NCBI RefSeq assembly: GCF_001404515.1
Contig: NZ_CXWE01000011.1
Span: 62,001-126,000 of the forward strand
Direction of reading: 5' to 3'
Origin: Roseibium album
GTDB taxonomy: Bacteria > Pseudomonadota > Alphaproteobacteria > Rhizobiales > Stappiaceae
DNA length: 64,000 nt
Shown here: in pieces, positions 8,144 through 16,478 of the stretch
Numbering within the stretch: the first letter of the stretch is position 1
How the letters are laid out: every line of letters starts with the position of its first letter
Position numbers and translations under genes: made by a program
Notes under the pieces: generated by a model
Seen by the model: only the letters and a program-made list of their open reading frames with translations
What the model was told of the DNA's origin: nothing
Database searches by the model: none

Positions 8144-9445
8144 ATGCTGAAAGATCAGGATCGGATCTTCACCAATATCTACGGTCTGCACGACTGGGGA
8201 CTGGACGGTGCGAAAAAGCGCGGCCAGTGGGACGATACCAAGGGGCTGATCGACAAGGGCCGTGACTGGATCATTCAGGAAATGAAGGATTCCGGTCTGC
8301 GTGGCCGTGGTGGTGCAGGCTTTCCAACGGGACTGAAATGGTCATTCATGCCCAAGGCAACCGACGGGCGTCCGGCGTATCTCGTCGTCAATGCCGACGA
8401 ATCCGAACCTGGAACCTGCAAGGATCGGGAAATACTGCGTCATGACCCGCATACGCTGGTCGAGGGATGCCTGGTAGCCGGTTTCGCCATGGGGGCCATT
8501 GCCGCCTATATCTACGTGCGCGGCGAATTCATCCGCGAACGAGAGCGACTGCAGGCGGCAATCGATCAGGCATACGATGACGGACTGATCGGCAAGAACA
8601 ACAAGAACGGTTACGATTTCGACATCTATGTCCATCACGGCGCAGGTGCCTACATCTGCGGCGAGGAAACAGCGCTGCTGGAAAGTCTTGAAGGCAAGAA
8701 GGGCCAACCGCGTCTGAAACCGCCTTTTCCGGCCAATGTCGGCCTCTATGGCTGTCCGACGACCGTAAACAACGTTGAGTCCATTGCCGTGGCGCCAACA
8801 ATCCTGCGACGGGGAGCCGCCTGGTTCTCCGCTCTCGGGCGGCCAAACAACACAGGCACGAAACTCTTCTGCGTCTCCGGACACGTCAATCAGCCGGCGA
8901 CCTTTGAAGAAGAACTCGGGGTTCCGTTTTCGGAGATGATCGACAAGCACTGCGGCGGTATTCGCGGTGGATGGGACAACCTTCTGGCGGTTATCCCGGG
9001 TGGGTCCTCGGTTCCCTGCTGCACGGCGGACGAGATCAAGGACGCGCCGATGGATTTCGACACCCTTCGCGGCATGGGGTCTGGCCTCGGAACCGCGGCC
9101 GTGATCGTGATGGACAAATCAACCGACATCATCAAGGCAATCGCGCGCCTTTCCTACTTCTACAAGCATGAAAGCTGCGGTCAGTGCACGCCATGCCGGG
9201 AAGGCACAGGCTGGATGTGGCGGGTGATGGAACGCATGGTCAAGGGCGAATCCTCCTACGAGGAAATCGACATGCTGTTCAAGGTTACAAAGCAGGTCGA
9301 AGGCCATACGATTTGTGCGCTCGGGGATGCGGCTGCATGGCCGATCCAGGGTTTGATCAAGAATTTCCGGCCGGTCATCGAGCAACGCATCGACGACTAT
9401 GTTGCCAAGTCGAAGACGTCTTCGACAATGGTGGCGGCTGAGTGA
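8144..9445 (+). CDS. nuoF: NADH-quinone oxidoreductase subunit F
   Basis: This 433-residue NADH-binding subunit carries FMN and [4Fe-4S] cluster N3. The flavin/NADH site shows GLRGRGGAGFPTGLKW and GAYICGEETALLESLEGKKG. The cluster ligands are in SCGQCTPCREGTGW plus the cysteine of HTICALGDAAAWP. It receives hydride from NADH and passes electrons via FMN to the iron-sulfur chain. GGGGAAGAG precedes the ATG. The stop TGA (9443-9445) is followed by nuoG after 26 bases. Confidence 0.97.
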   Translation: MLKDQDRIFTNIYGLHDWGLDGAKKRGQWDDTKGLIDKGRDWIIQEMKDSGLRGRGGAGFPTGLKWSFMPKATDGRPAYLVVNADESEPGTCKDREILRHDPHTLVEGCLVAGFAMGAIAAYIYVRGEFIRERERLQAAIDQAYDDGLIGKNNKNGYDFDIYVHHGAGAYICGEETALLESLEGKKGQPRLKPPFPANVGLYGCPTTVNNVESIAVAPTILRRGAAWFSALGRPNNTGTKLFCVSGHVNQPATFEEELGVPFSEMIDKHCGGIRGGWDNLLAVIPGGSSVPCCTADEIKDAPMDFDTLRGMGSGLGTAAVIVMDKSTDIIKAIARLSYFYKHESCGQCTPCREGTGWMWRVMERMVKGESSYEEIDMLFKVTKQVEGHTICALGDAAAWPIQGLIKNFRPVIEQRIDDYVAKSKTSSTMVAAE

Positions 9446-9471
9446 GCGGAACGGGATTTGGAGAGCAACGG

Positions 9472-11535
9472 ATGACGAAGCTCATCATCGACGGCAAGGA
9501 AGTTGAAGTCCCGGCGGACTACACGCTGCTTCAGGCCTGTGAAGAGGCGGGCGCCGAGGTTCCGCGCTTTTGTTACCACGACCGGCTGTCGATAGCCGGC
9601 AATTGCCGCATGTGCCTGGTGGAAGTGAAGGGTGGGCCGCCCAAACCGACCGCGTCATGCGCCATGGGCGTAAAAGACCTGCGCCCGGGGCCCAATGGCG
9701 AGCCTCCCGTCGTCGAAACCAAGTCCGAAATGGTCAAGAGCGCGCGCGAAGGGGTGATGGAGTTCCTGCTCATCAACCACCCGCTCGATTGTCCGATCTG
9801 TGACCAGGGTGGCGAGTGCGACCTGCAGGACCAGGCCATGGCCTACGGGGTCGACGGGTCGCGCTTTCACGAAAACAAGCGTGCGGTCGAGAACAAGGAA
9901 ATCGGTCCGCTGATCAAGACGATCATGACGCGCTGCATCCATTGCACCCGTTGCGTCCGCTTCACCACAGAGGTGTGTGGCGTAACCGACATGGGTCTTG
10001 TCGGTCGCGGTGAAAATGCCGAGATCACCACATATCTTGAAGCGGCCCTGTCATCGGAGATGCAGGGCAACGTGGCGGATCTGTGCCCAGTCGGTGCTCT
10101 GACGCACAAGCCTTATGAATTTCATGCGCGTCCATGGGAACTGACCAAGACCGAGAGCGTGGATGTCATGGATGCGGTCGGATCCGCGATCCGTGTCGAC
10201 TCCCGTGGCAAGGAAGTCATGCGCGTCATGCCGCGCCTGAACGAGGAGGTCAACGAAGAATGGATCTCCGACAAGTCCCGGTACATCTGGGACGGTCTCA
10301 AGACGCAACGCCTTGATCGCCCCTATGCCAAGAAGGACGGCAAGCTGCAGCCTGTCTCCTGGACGGAAGCTTTCCAGATCATCGCCGAAAAGGTGAAGGC
10401 TACGTCGGCTGGCAAGATCGGTGCGCTCGCCGGGCAGTTGGCCAGTGTCGAAGACATGTTTGCGCTGAAATGCCTGATGGAAAAGCTGGGCGTTGCGAAT
10501 ATCGACAGCCGTTTCCCGGGGTCGCCTTTGCATCCTCGAAATGGTCGTGCAAGCTACATTTTCAACTCCACGATCCAGGGCATTGAAGACGCTGACGCGA
10601 TCATGCTGATCGGCACCAACCCTCGGCAGGAAGCGCCTGTGCTGAATGCGCGTATCCGCGCACGCTGGACGAGGGGCGATGTTCATATCGGGCTTATTGG
10701 CGAAAACGCCGATCTGACGTATCCGGTGACTTACCTGGGTGCCGGGCCTGAAAGCCTTAAGCAGTTTGTCGACCACGCTCCGGCAAAGGCTGAGCGTCCC
10801 ATGTTCATCATCGGGCAGGGCGCTCTCAACCGTCCGGATGGAGCTGCCGTTCTGGCCACTCTGGCGGCAGCTGCAAAATCGCTCGGAGTTATCAAGGAAG
10901 GCTGGAACGGTTTCAACGTGTTGCACACAGAAGCCTCCCAGGTCGGCGCGCTCGATATCGGTTTTGTTCCGGGTGAAGACGGCAAAGACACTGGTGCCAT
11001 GCTGGAAGAAGGAGCGCTTGATTTGCTCTTCCTGCTCGGTGTCGACGAACTTGATGTTCCGGAAGGTGCCTTCGTGGTCTATCAGGGCACACACGGTGAT
11101 CGCGGAGCACATCGTGCCGACGTGATCCTGCCGGGCGCTGCCTACACCGAGAAATCCGGGATCTATGTCAATACCGAAGGCCGTGTCCAGATGGCCGACC
11201 GGGCGGCGTTTCCGCCTGGCGACGCGCGAGAAGACTGGGCCATTCTGAGGGCGCTTTCCGGAAATCTCGATCAGACGCTGGAATTCGACTCGCTCGCCGA
11301 GTTGCGTGCGAAACTGTTCGAAGCCCATCCTCACATGACCGGTATCGATATGATCGAGACGGGTAATGGCGCGGATGTCGAAAAGCTCGCCGACACGTCT
11401 GCCCGCATGGACGGTGCCGGATTTGCCAATGTGATCCGAGACTTTTTTCTGACCAACCCGATCGCTCGTGCCTCGAAAACGATGGCCGAGTGTTCGGCGC
11501 TCGCAAAGTCGCGAGCGGCAGAAGCAGCTGAATAA
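9472..11535 (+). CDS. nuoG: NADH-quinone oxidoreductase subunit G
   Basis: This 687-residue 75-kDa subunit has an N-terminal plant-type [2Fe-2S] ferredoxin fold (CYHDRLSIAGNCRMCLVEV), a His-Cys3 cluster N5 region (HPLDCPICDQGGECDLQDQA) and N4 ligands (MTRCIHCTRCVRF). A molybdopterin-oxidoreductase-like domain without pterin follows. ATG 9472 has GGAG upstream and is chosen over a GTG overlapping nuoF's stop. It wires electrons from NuoF/NuoE toward NuoI. Confidence 0.96.
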   Translation: MTKLIIDGKEVEVPADYTLLQACEEAGAEVPRFCYHDRLSIAGNCRMCLVEVKGGPPKPTASCAMGVKDLRPGPNGEPPVVETKSEMVKSAREGVMEFLLINHPLDCPICDQGGECDLQDQAMAYGVDGSRFHENKRAVENKEIGPLIKTIMTRCIHCTRCVRFTTEVCGVTDMGLVGRGENAEITTYLEAALSSEMQGNVADLCPVGALTHKPYEFHARPWELTKTESVDVMDAVGSAIRVDSRGKEVMRVMPRLNEEVNEEWISDKSRYIWDGLKTQRLDRPYAKKDGKLQPVSWTEAFQIIAEKVKATSAGKIGALAGQLASVEDMFALKCLMEKLGVANIDSRFPGSPLHPRNGRASYIFNSTIQGIEDADAIMLIGTNPRQEAPVLNARIRARWTRGDVHIGLIGENADLTYPVTYLGAGPESLKQFVDHAPAKAERPMFIIGQGALNRPDGAAVLATLAAAAKSLGVIKEGWNGFNVLHTEASQVGALDIGFVPGEDGKDTGAMLEEGALDLLFLLGVDELDVPEGAFVVYQGTHGDRGAHRADVILPGAAYTEKSGIYVNTEGRVQMADRAAFPPGDAREDWAILRALSGNLDQTLEFDSLAELRAKLFEAHPHMTGIDMIETGNGADVEKLADTSARMDGAGFANVIRDFFLTNPIARASKTMAECSALAKSRAAEAAE

Positions 11536-11551
11536 GGGGTAGGGGACCGAA

Positions 11552-12613
11552 ATGGTTGAGTTCTTCACGACGACCTACCTGGGTCAGTTTCTCCTGATGG
11601 CGCTTCAGAGCGTTCTGCTCATGGTCGTGCTGCTGGTGATCGTGGCCTACATTCTTTATGCCGACCGCAAGATCTGGGCCGCCGTCCAGATTCGCCGCGG
11701 TCCCAATGTCGTCGGACCATGGGGCCTTCTGCAAAGTTTTGCCGACCTTCTGAAATTTGTCCTGAAAGAGCCGGTCATTCCGGACGGATCGAACAAGATC
11801 CTGTTTTTGCTGGCTCCGCTGATTTCCGTGCTGCTTGCCCTGTCCGCATGGGCCGTGATCCCGGTTGCTGACGGCTGGGTGATTGCGAATATCAATGTTG
11901 GCGTCCTGTTTGTTTTTGCCGTGTCCTCGCTCGAAGTCTATGGCGTTATCATCGGCGGATGGGCTTCCAACTCGAAATATCCGTTCCTGTCCGCGCTTCG
12001 GTCCGCCGCACAGATGGTGTCCTACGAGGTTTCCATCGGCTTCGTGATCGTGACCGTTCTTCTGTGTGCAGGAACATTGAACCTGTCCGGAATTGTCGAG
12101 GCGCAGCAGACAGGTCTGGCGACCCTGCTCGGCGTGCCTTGGCTGTCATTTCTGAACTGGTACTGGTTACCGCTCTTTCCGATGTTCGTGGTGTTCTTCG
12201 TTTCTGCGCTCGCAGAGACAAACAGGCCCCCGTTCGACCTGGCTGAAGCTGAATCGGAACTGGTCGCCGGCTTCATGGTGGAGTACGGATCCACTCCGTA
12301 CATGATGTTCATGCTTGGCGAGTATGTCGCGATCTGTCTGATGTGCGCGCTGATGACCATCTTCTTCATGGGGGGATGGCTGCCACCCTTCGACTTCGCG
12401 CCCTTCACATGGGTGCCCGGGATTGTCTGGTTCATTTTGAAATGCCTGCTCGGCTTCTTCATGTTCGCCATGGTGAAGGCGATGGTTCCGCGCTACCGCT
12501 ATGATCAGCTCATGCGCCTTGGCTGGAAGGTCTTCCTGCCGCTGTCGCTTGGCATGGTGGTTGTGGTTGCAGCTGTGCTGATGGCCACGGGTTGGGCACC
12601 GGGCGCATCGTGA
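11552..12613 (+). CDS. nuoH: NADH-quinone oxidoreductase subunit H
   Basis: This 353-residue membrane subunit with about eight helices contacts the quinone chamber. Family motifs visible are ADRKIWAAVQIRRGPNVVGP near residue 36, the acidic loop AETNRPPFDLAEAESELVAG and FMVEYGSTPYMMFMLGEY. These carboxylates form the start of the proton channel chain. GGGTAGGGG precedes the ATG. Its stop overlaps the GTG of a small membrane protein. Confidence 0.96.
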   Translation: MVEFFTTTYLGQFLLMALQSVLLMVVLLVIVAYILYADRKIWAAVQIRRGPNVVGPWGLLQSFADLLKFVLKEPVIPDGSNKILFLLAPLISVLLALSAWAVIPVADGWVIANINVGVLFVFAVSSLEVYGVIIGGWASNSKYPFLSALRSAAQMVSYEVSIGFVIVTVLLCAGTLNLSGIVEAQQTGLATLLGVPWLSFLNWYWLPLFPMFVVFFVSALAETNRPPFDLAEAESELVAGFMVEYGSTPYMMFMLGEYVAICLMCALMTIFFMGGWLPPFDFAPFTWVPGIVWFILKCLLGFFMFAMVKAMVPRYRYDQLMRLGWKVFLPLSLGMVVVVAAVLMATGWAPGAS

Positions 12614-12846
12614 GCGTGTCGCTTGCCGGAGTGATCGGTGCCGCGATCGGGTTTTATGTCGGATGGCTCGACTACAAGATCCTGAAGGGCATGCTTCAGG
12701 CAACAGAGACGAAGAACAGGCAGGCCGGCGGTGACGGTGGCCGGGCCGCAAGGTACAAAGCGCCCTTGAGCGCACTGATTTTTGGAGTTCCGGTGATCGG
12801 CTTCCCGATTGTCGGTTATTGGGCCGCCAGCCAGCTGGCTGGTTGA
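12610..12846 (+). CDS. Small two-span membrane protein inside the nuo operon
   Basis: This 78-residue frame starts at a GTG overlapping the nuoH stop codon (GTGA) and ends 20 bases before nuoI. Two hydrophobic segments are clear: VSLAGVIGAAIGFYVGWLDY at the N-terminus and LSALIFGVPVIGFPIVGYWA at the C-terminus. They are separated by a polar loop of about 30 residues (ATETKNRQAGGDGGRAARYK). I recognise no family. Position and coupling suggest a complex I accessory or assembly factor; unidentified reading frames inside the nuo locus are known from Rhodobacter capsulatus. A TTG at 12592 is an alternative start. Confidence 0.75.
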   Translation: MSVSLAGVIGAAIGFYVGWLDYKILKGMLQATETKNRQAGGDGGRAARYKAPLSALIFGVPVIGFPIVGYWAASQLAG

Positions 12847-12866
12847 GGAAAGAGAGGCAAGAAGCG

Positions 12867-13355
12867 ATGGGACTTAATCAAGCCGTCAAATCGCTGTTTC
12901 TGCAGGAATTCGTATCGGCGTTCATTCTGGCGATGCGTTATTTCTTCAAGCCGAAGCCAACGGTCAACTACCCTTTCGAAAAGGGACCGGTTAGCCCGCG
13001 TTTTCGGGGAGAACATGCTTTGCGCCGTTATCCGAACGGCGAAGAGCGCTGCATAGCCTGCAAGTTGTGCGAAGCCATCTGTCCGGCCCAGGCGATCACC
13101 ATCGAGGCAGGGCCACGCCGGAATGACGGCACACGCAGGACCACCCGATATGACATCGACATGGTCAAATGCATCTATTGCGGCTTCTGCCAGGAAGCCT
13201 GCCCGGTGGATGCGATTGTCGAAGGGCCGAATTTCGAGTTCGCCACGGAAACCCGCGAAGAGCTCTACTACGACAAGGAAAAACTGCTTGCGAACGGCGA
13301 CCGCTGGGAACGTGAAATCGCCCGGAACATTGAAATGGATGCTCCTTACCGCTAG
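12867..13355 (+). CDS. nuoI: NADH-quinone oxidoreductase subunit I
   Basis: This 162-residue 8Fe ferredoxin-type subunit carries clusters N6a and N6b. The two ligand sets are CIACKLCEAICP and CIYCGFCQEACP. It connects NuoG to cluster N2 in NuoB. ATG 12867 has AGAGAGG upstream and gives the normal family length; the frame is open further upstream without support. A 92-base gap with a small GC hairpin (13381-13400) separates it from nuoJ. Confidence 0.97.
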   Translation: MGLNQAVKSLFLQEFVSAFILAMRYFFKPKPTVNYPFEKGPVSPRFRGEHALRRYPNGEERCIACKLCEAICPAQAITIEAGPRRNDGTRRTTRYDIDMVKCIYCGFCQEACPVDAIVEGPNFEFATETREELYYDKEKLLANGDRWEREIARNIEMDAPYR

Positions 13356-13447
13356 GAGCTAACCCAACACTTCGACGTTAGCCCGGCAATCCGGTCGGGC
13401 TCCGCATTTCCGGCCTGAACGGGCCACACGACAGACAGGTCTTTGAA

Positions 13448-14062
13448 ATGATCCTGAAAGCCCTCTTCTTCTACCTGTTTGCCGGTGTCACACTGGCGTC
13501 AGGGTTCATGGTGATCGCGGCCCGAAATCCGGTGACGTCGGTTCTGTTCCTGATCCTGGCCTTTGTGAATTCAGCAGGTTTGTTCGTGCTTCTCGGTGCT
13601 GAATACCTGGCGATGCTTCTTGTGGTCGTCTATGTCGGCGCGGTCGCGGTGCTTTTCCTGTTCGTTGTGATGATGCTGGACGTTGATTTCGTCGAGTTGC
13701 GGCAAGGCTTCCTGCAATATCTTCCGATCGGTGGTCTGGTTGGCCTCATTCTCATGGTCGAGCTCCTGATGGGCCTGGGAGCCTGGGTCATCGTACCTGA
13801 CGTTCTTGGGCATGGCGCGGAACCGACACCGGACCTTGCCCAGACAAGCAACATCGAGGCGCTCGGGTCGGTGCTCTACACGAAATACATCTATTTCTTC
13901 CAGGTCGCAGGCCTGGTGCTGCTGGTGGCGATGATCGGGGCAATTGTCCTGACCCTGCGCCACAAGCCGAATGTCAAACGTCAAAGCATACCGGATCAGG
14001 TCGCACGCACACGCGAGTCGGCCGTCGAAGTCCGGAAGGTGGAGACGGGCAAGGGTATCTGA
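13448..14062 (+). CDS. nuoJ: NADH-quinone oxidoreductase subunit J
   Basis: This 204-residue membrane subunit has five helices. The conserved third helix region AEYLAMLLVVVYVGAVAVLF, with its pi-bulge-forming tyrosine and glycine, is clear, as is NPVTSVLFLILAFVNSAGLF. It is a proton-pathway linking subunit between NuoH and NuoK. The stop codon TGA is the first part of a terminator-like hairpin (14060-14083). Confidence 0.96.
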   Translation: MILKALFFYLFAGVTLASGFMVIAARNPVTSVLFLILAFVNSAGLFVLLGAEYLAMLLVVVYVGAVAVLFLFVVMMLDVDFVELRQGFLQYLPIGGLVGLILMVELLMGLGAWVIVPDVLGHGAEPTPDLAQTSNIEALGSVLYTKYIYFFQVAGLVLLVAMIGAIVLTLRHKPNVKRQSIPDQVARTRESAVEVRKVETGKGI

Positions 14063-14126
14063 CGCAGAACACTGCGTCATTTTAGGAAAGTCTGGTAACC
14101 GGCACGCTCCTCCGTGCGGTTTCCAG
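14060..14126 (+). terminator. Two hairpins between nuoJ and nuoK, the first terminator-like (possible internal attenuator)
   Basis: The first is a perfect 8-bp stem TGACGCAG/CTGCGTCA (14060-14067 with 14072-14079), loop AACA, followed by TTTT. It starts on the nuoJ stop codon. The second (14092-14126) pairs CTGG..ACC..GCACG with CGTGC..GGT..CCAG, about 13 bp with one mismatch and one bulge. The genes on both sides belong to one operon, so full termination is unlikely; partial termination, RNA processing or mRNA stabilisation are possible. Confidence 0.5.
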
Positions 14127-14159
14127 TGGGGTAAACGAGGGGAGCACGGCGAGGCGCCC

Positions 14160-14468
14160 ATGGAAATCGGTCTGTCGCACTATTTGTCTGTCGCGGCCAT
14201 CCTGTTCACGATCGGAATATTCGGGATCTTCCTGAACAGGAAAAACGTGATTGTCATCCTGATGTCCATCGAACTGCTTTTGTTGTCGGTGAACATCAAC
14301 TTTGTCGCCTTTTCGTCGTTCCTCGGCGACCTGATGGGGCAGATCTTCACCATGCTGGTCCTCACCGTGGCCGCCGCGGAAGCGGCAATCGGGCTTGCGA
14401 TCCTGGTAGTGTTCCACCGAAACCGCGGTTCCATTGCCGTGGAAGACGTCAACGTGATGAAAGGGTAG
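14160..14468 (+). CDS. nuoK: NADH-quinone oxidoreductase subunit K
   Basis: This 102-residue membrane subunit has three helices and is related to MrpC. The two buried glutamates essential in the family are visible in VILMSIELLLLSVNINFVAF and TVAAAEAAIGLAILVVFHRN. ATG 14160 has GAGG five bases upstream. It follows the nuoJ-nuoK hairpin region and precedes nuoL by 6 bases. Confidence 0.97.
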   Translation: MEIGLSHYLSVAAILFTIGIFGIFLNRKNVIVILMSIELLLLSVNINFVAFSSFLGDLMGQIFTMLVLTVAAAEAAIGLAILVVFHRNRGSIAVEDVNVMKG

Positions 14469-14474
14469 GAGCTG

Positions 14475-16478
14475 ATGTATTCCGCAATCCTGTTCCTGCC
14501 GCTTATAGGCTTTCTGATTGCCGGCCTTTTCGGCCGTGCGATTGGCGACAAAGCCTGCGAATACCTCACGAGCGGGCTGGTCATACTGGCGGCCCTGTTG
14601 TCCTGGATCACGTTCTTCGGTTTCTGGCTCGGCGGCTCCGAACTGCAGATCGAGCCGTTGTTCCGCTGGATGGACGCAGGTGACCTTAAAGTCATGTGGT
14701 CCATTCGGGTCGACACCCTGACAGCGGTCATGCTGGTCGTGGTCAACACGGTTTCCGCGCTGGTGCATGTCTATTCCATCGGCTACATGCACCACGATCC
14801 GCACCGTCCCAGGTTTTTCGCCTATCTGTCGCTGTTCACCTTCGCGATGCTGTCGCTGGTAACGGCAGACAATCTTCTTCAGATGTTCTTCGGCTGGGAA
14901 GGCGTGGGTCTGGCTTCCTATCTGCTGATCGGTTTCTGGTACAAGAAGCCGTCAGCGAATGCGGCTGCGATCAAGGCCTTCGTCGTCAACCGGGTTGGCG
15001 ACTTCGGCTTCGCACTCGGCATCTTCGGCATTTTCTTCATCTTCCAGAGCATCGAATTCACAACGATCTTCAACGACGCGCCTTCCTTCATCGAGGGGCA
15101 GGGCGAAGTGATGACCTTCCTAGGGTATCACCTTGATCCGCAAGCGGCGATGACGGTTATCTGCCTGCTGCTCTTCATGGGAGCGATGGGCAAGTCGGCC
15201 CAGTTCCTGCTGCACACCTGGCTGCCGGACGCAATGGAAGGTCCGACACCGGTTTCAGCGCTGATCCATGCAGCAACCATGGTGACCGCGGGTGTCTTCA
15301 TGGTGGCACGCCTGTCGCCCCTGATGGAACTGTCCCAGACCGCGTTGACGGTGATCATCTTCTTCGGTGCGACAACCGCTTTCTTCGCGGCAACGATCGG
15401 CCTGGTCCAGAACGATATCAAACGCGTGATTGCCTATTCGACCTGTTCGCAGCTCGGGTACATGTTCGTGGCACTCGGTGTTGGAGCCTATTCGATCGGC
15501 ATTTTCCACCTGTTCACGCATGCGTTCTTCAAGGCGCTTCTGTTCCTGTGCGCCGGGTCCGTGATCCACGCAGTTTCCGATGAGCAGGACATGCGCAAGA
15601 TGGGCGGTCTTCGCAAGCACATCCCGATCACCTACTGGACGATGATGATCGGCACGCTGGCACTGACCGGTGTCGGTATCCCACTCACTCATCTCGGATT
15701 TGCCGGGTTCATTTCCAAGGACGCGATCATCGAGGCCGCTTACGCCAGTGCCGGTGGTGAACATGCGAACCCGATGGCGCTATACGGTTTCTGGATGACG
15801 GTGATCGCTGCGGCGCTGACGTCGTTCTATTCCTGGCGCCTGACTTTCATGACTTTCCATGGCAAGCCACGTGCTCCGGTGGACGTGATGAAACATGTTC
15901 ATGAATCGCCGCTTGTGATGACTATCCCCTTGTTCGTCCTGTCGGCCGGCGCTGCGCTTGCAGGAATGATCTTTTACAGTTCATTCTATGGTGAAGGCTA
16001 TGAAGCCTTCTGGAAGGGCTCGCTCTTCACGTCGGAAGCCAATCACGTCCTTCACGAAATGCACTCTGTCCCTGCTTGGGTGAAAGTGTCACCATTTGTG
16101 ATGATGGCTCTCGGTTTCCTGGTTGCCTACCAGTTCTATATCCGCTCTCCGGAAACACCGAAGAAGCTCGCGGAACGCCATCAGGGCCTATACCAGTTCC
16201 TGTTGAACAAGTGGTATTTCGACGAGATCTACGATTTCCTGATTGTCCGTCCCACGATGTGGCTTGGCCGTGTTCTCTGGAAGAAGGGCGACGGTACGGT
16301 CATCGACGGCTACGGTCCTGACGGAATTTCCGCACGTGTCCAGAACGTCACGTCCTGGGTTGTGAGGCTTCAGACCGGATACCTCTATCACTATGCATTT
16401 GCGATGCTGATCGGCGTTGCAGCGCTTATTACCTGGTCAATGTTCACCGGTGCCGGCACCGGCGGAGGTGCGCACTAA
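14475..16478 (+). CDS. nuoL: NADH-quinone oxidoreductase subunit L
   Basis: This 667-residue antiporter-like subunit is the distal proton-pumping unit of the membrane arm. Key features are the glutamate in FFGWEGVGLASYLLIGFWY, the lysine in AQFLLHTWLPDAMEGPTPVS and the conserved HAATMVTAGVFMVARLSPL. The long C-terminal part (after about 500) matches the lateral helix that ties the membrane arm together. Its TAA shares a base with the nuoM ATG (TAATG). Confidence 0.97.
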   Translation: MYSAILFLPLIGFLIAGLFGRAIGDKACEYLTSGLVILAALLSWITFFGFWLGGSELQIEPLFRWMDAGDLKVMWSIRVDTLTAVMLVVVNTVSALVHVYSIGYMHHDPHRPRFFAYLSLFTFAMLSLVTADNLLQMFFGWEGVGLASYLLIGFWYKKPSANAAAIKAFVVNRVGDFGFALGIFGIFFIFQSIEFTTIFNDAPSFIEGQGEVMTFLGYHLDPQAAMTVICLLLFMGAMGKSAQFLLHTWLPDAMEGPTPVSALIHAATMVTAGVFMVARLSPLMELSQTALTVIIFFGATTAFFAATIGLVQNDIKRVIAYSTCSQLGYMFVALGVGAYSIGIFHLFTHAFFKALLFLCAGSVIHAVSDEQDMRKMGGLRKHIPITYWTMMIGTLALTGVGIPLTHLGFAGFISKDAIIEAAYASAGGEHANPMALYGFWMTVIAAALTSFYSWRLTFMTFHGKPRAPVDVMKHVHESPLVMTIPLFVLSAGAALAGMIFYSSFYGEGYEAFWKGSLFTSEANHVLHEMHSVPAWVKVSPFVMMALGFLVAYQFYIRSPETPKKLAERHQGLYQFLLNKWYFDEIYDFLIVRPTMWLGRVLWKKGDGTVIDGYGPDGISARVQNVTSWVVRLQTGYLYHYAFAMLIGVAALITWSMFTGAGTGGGAH

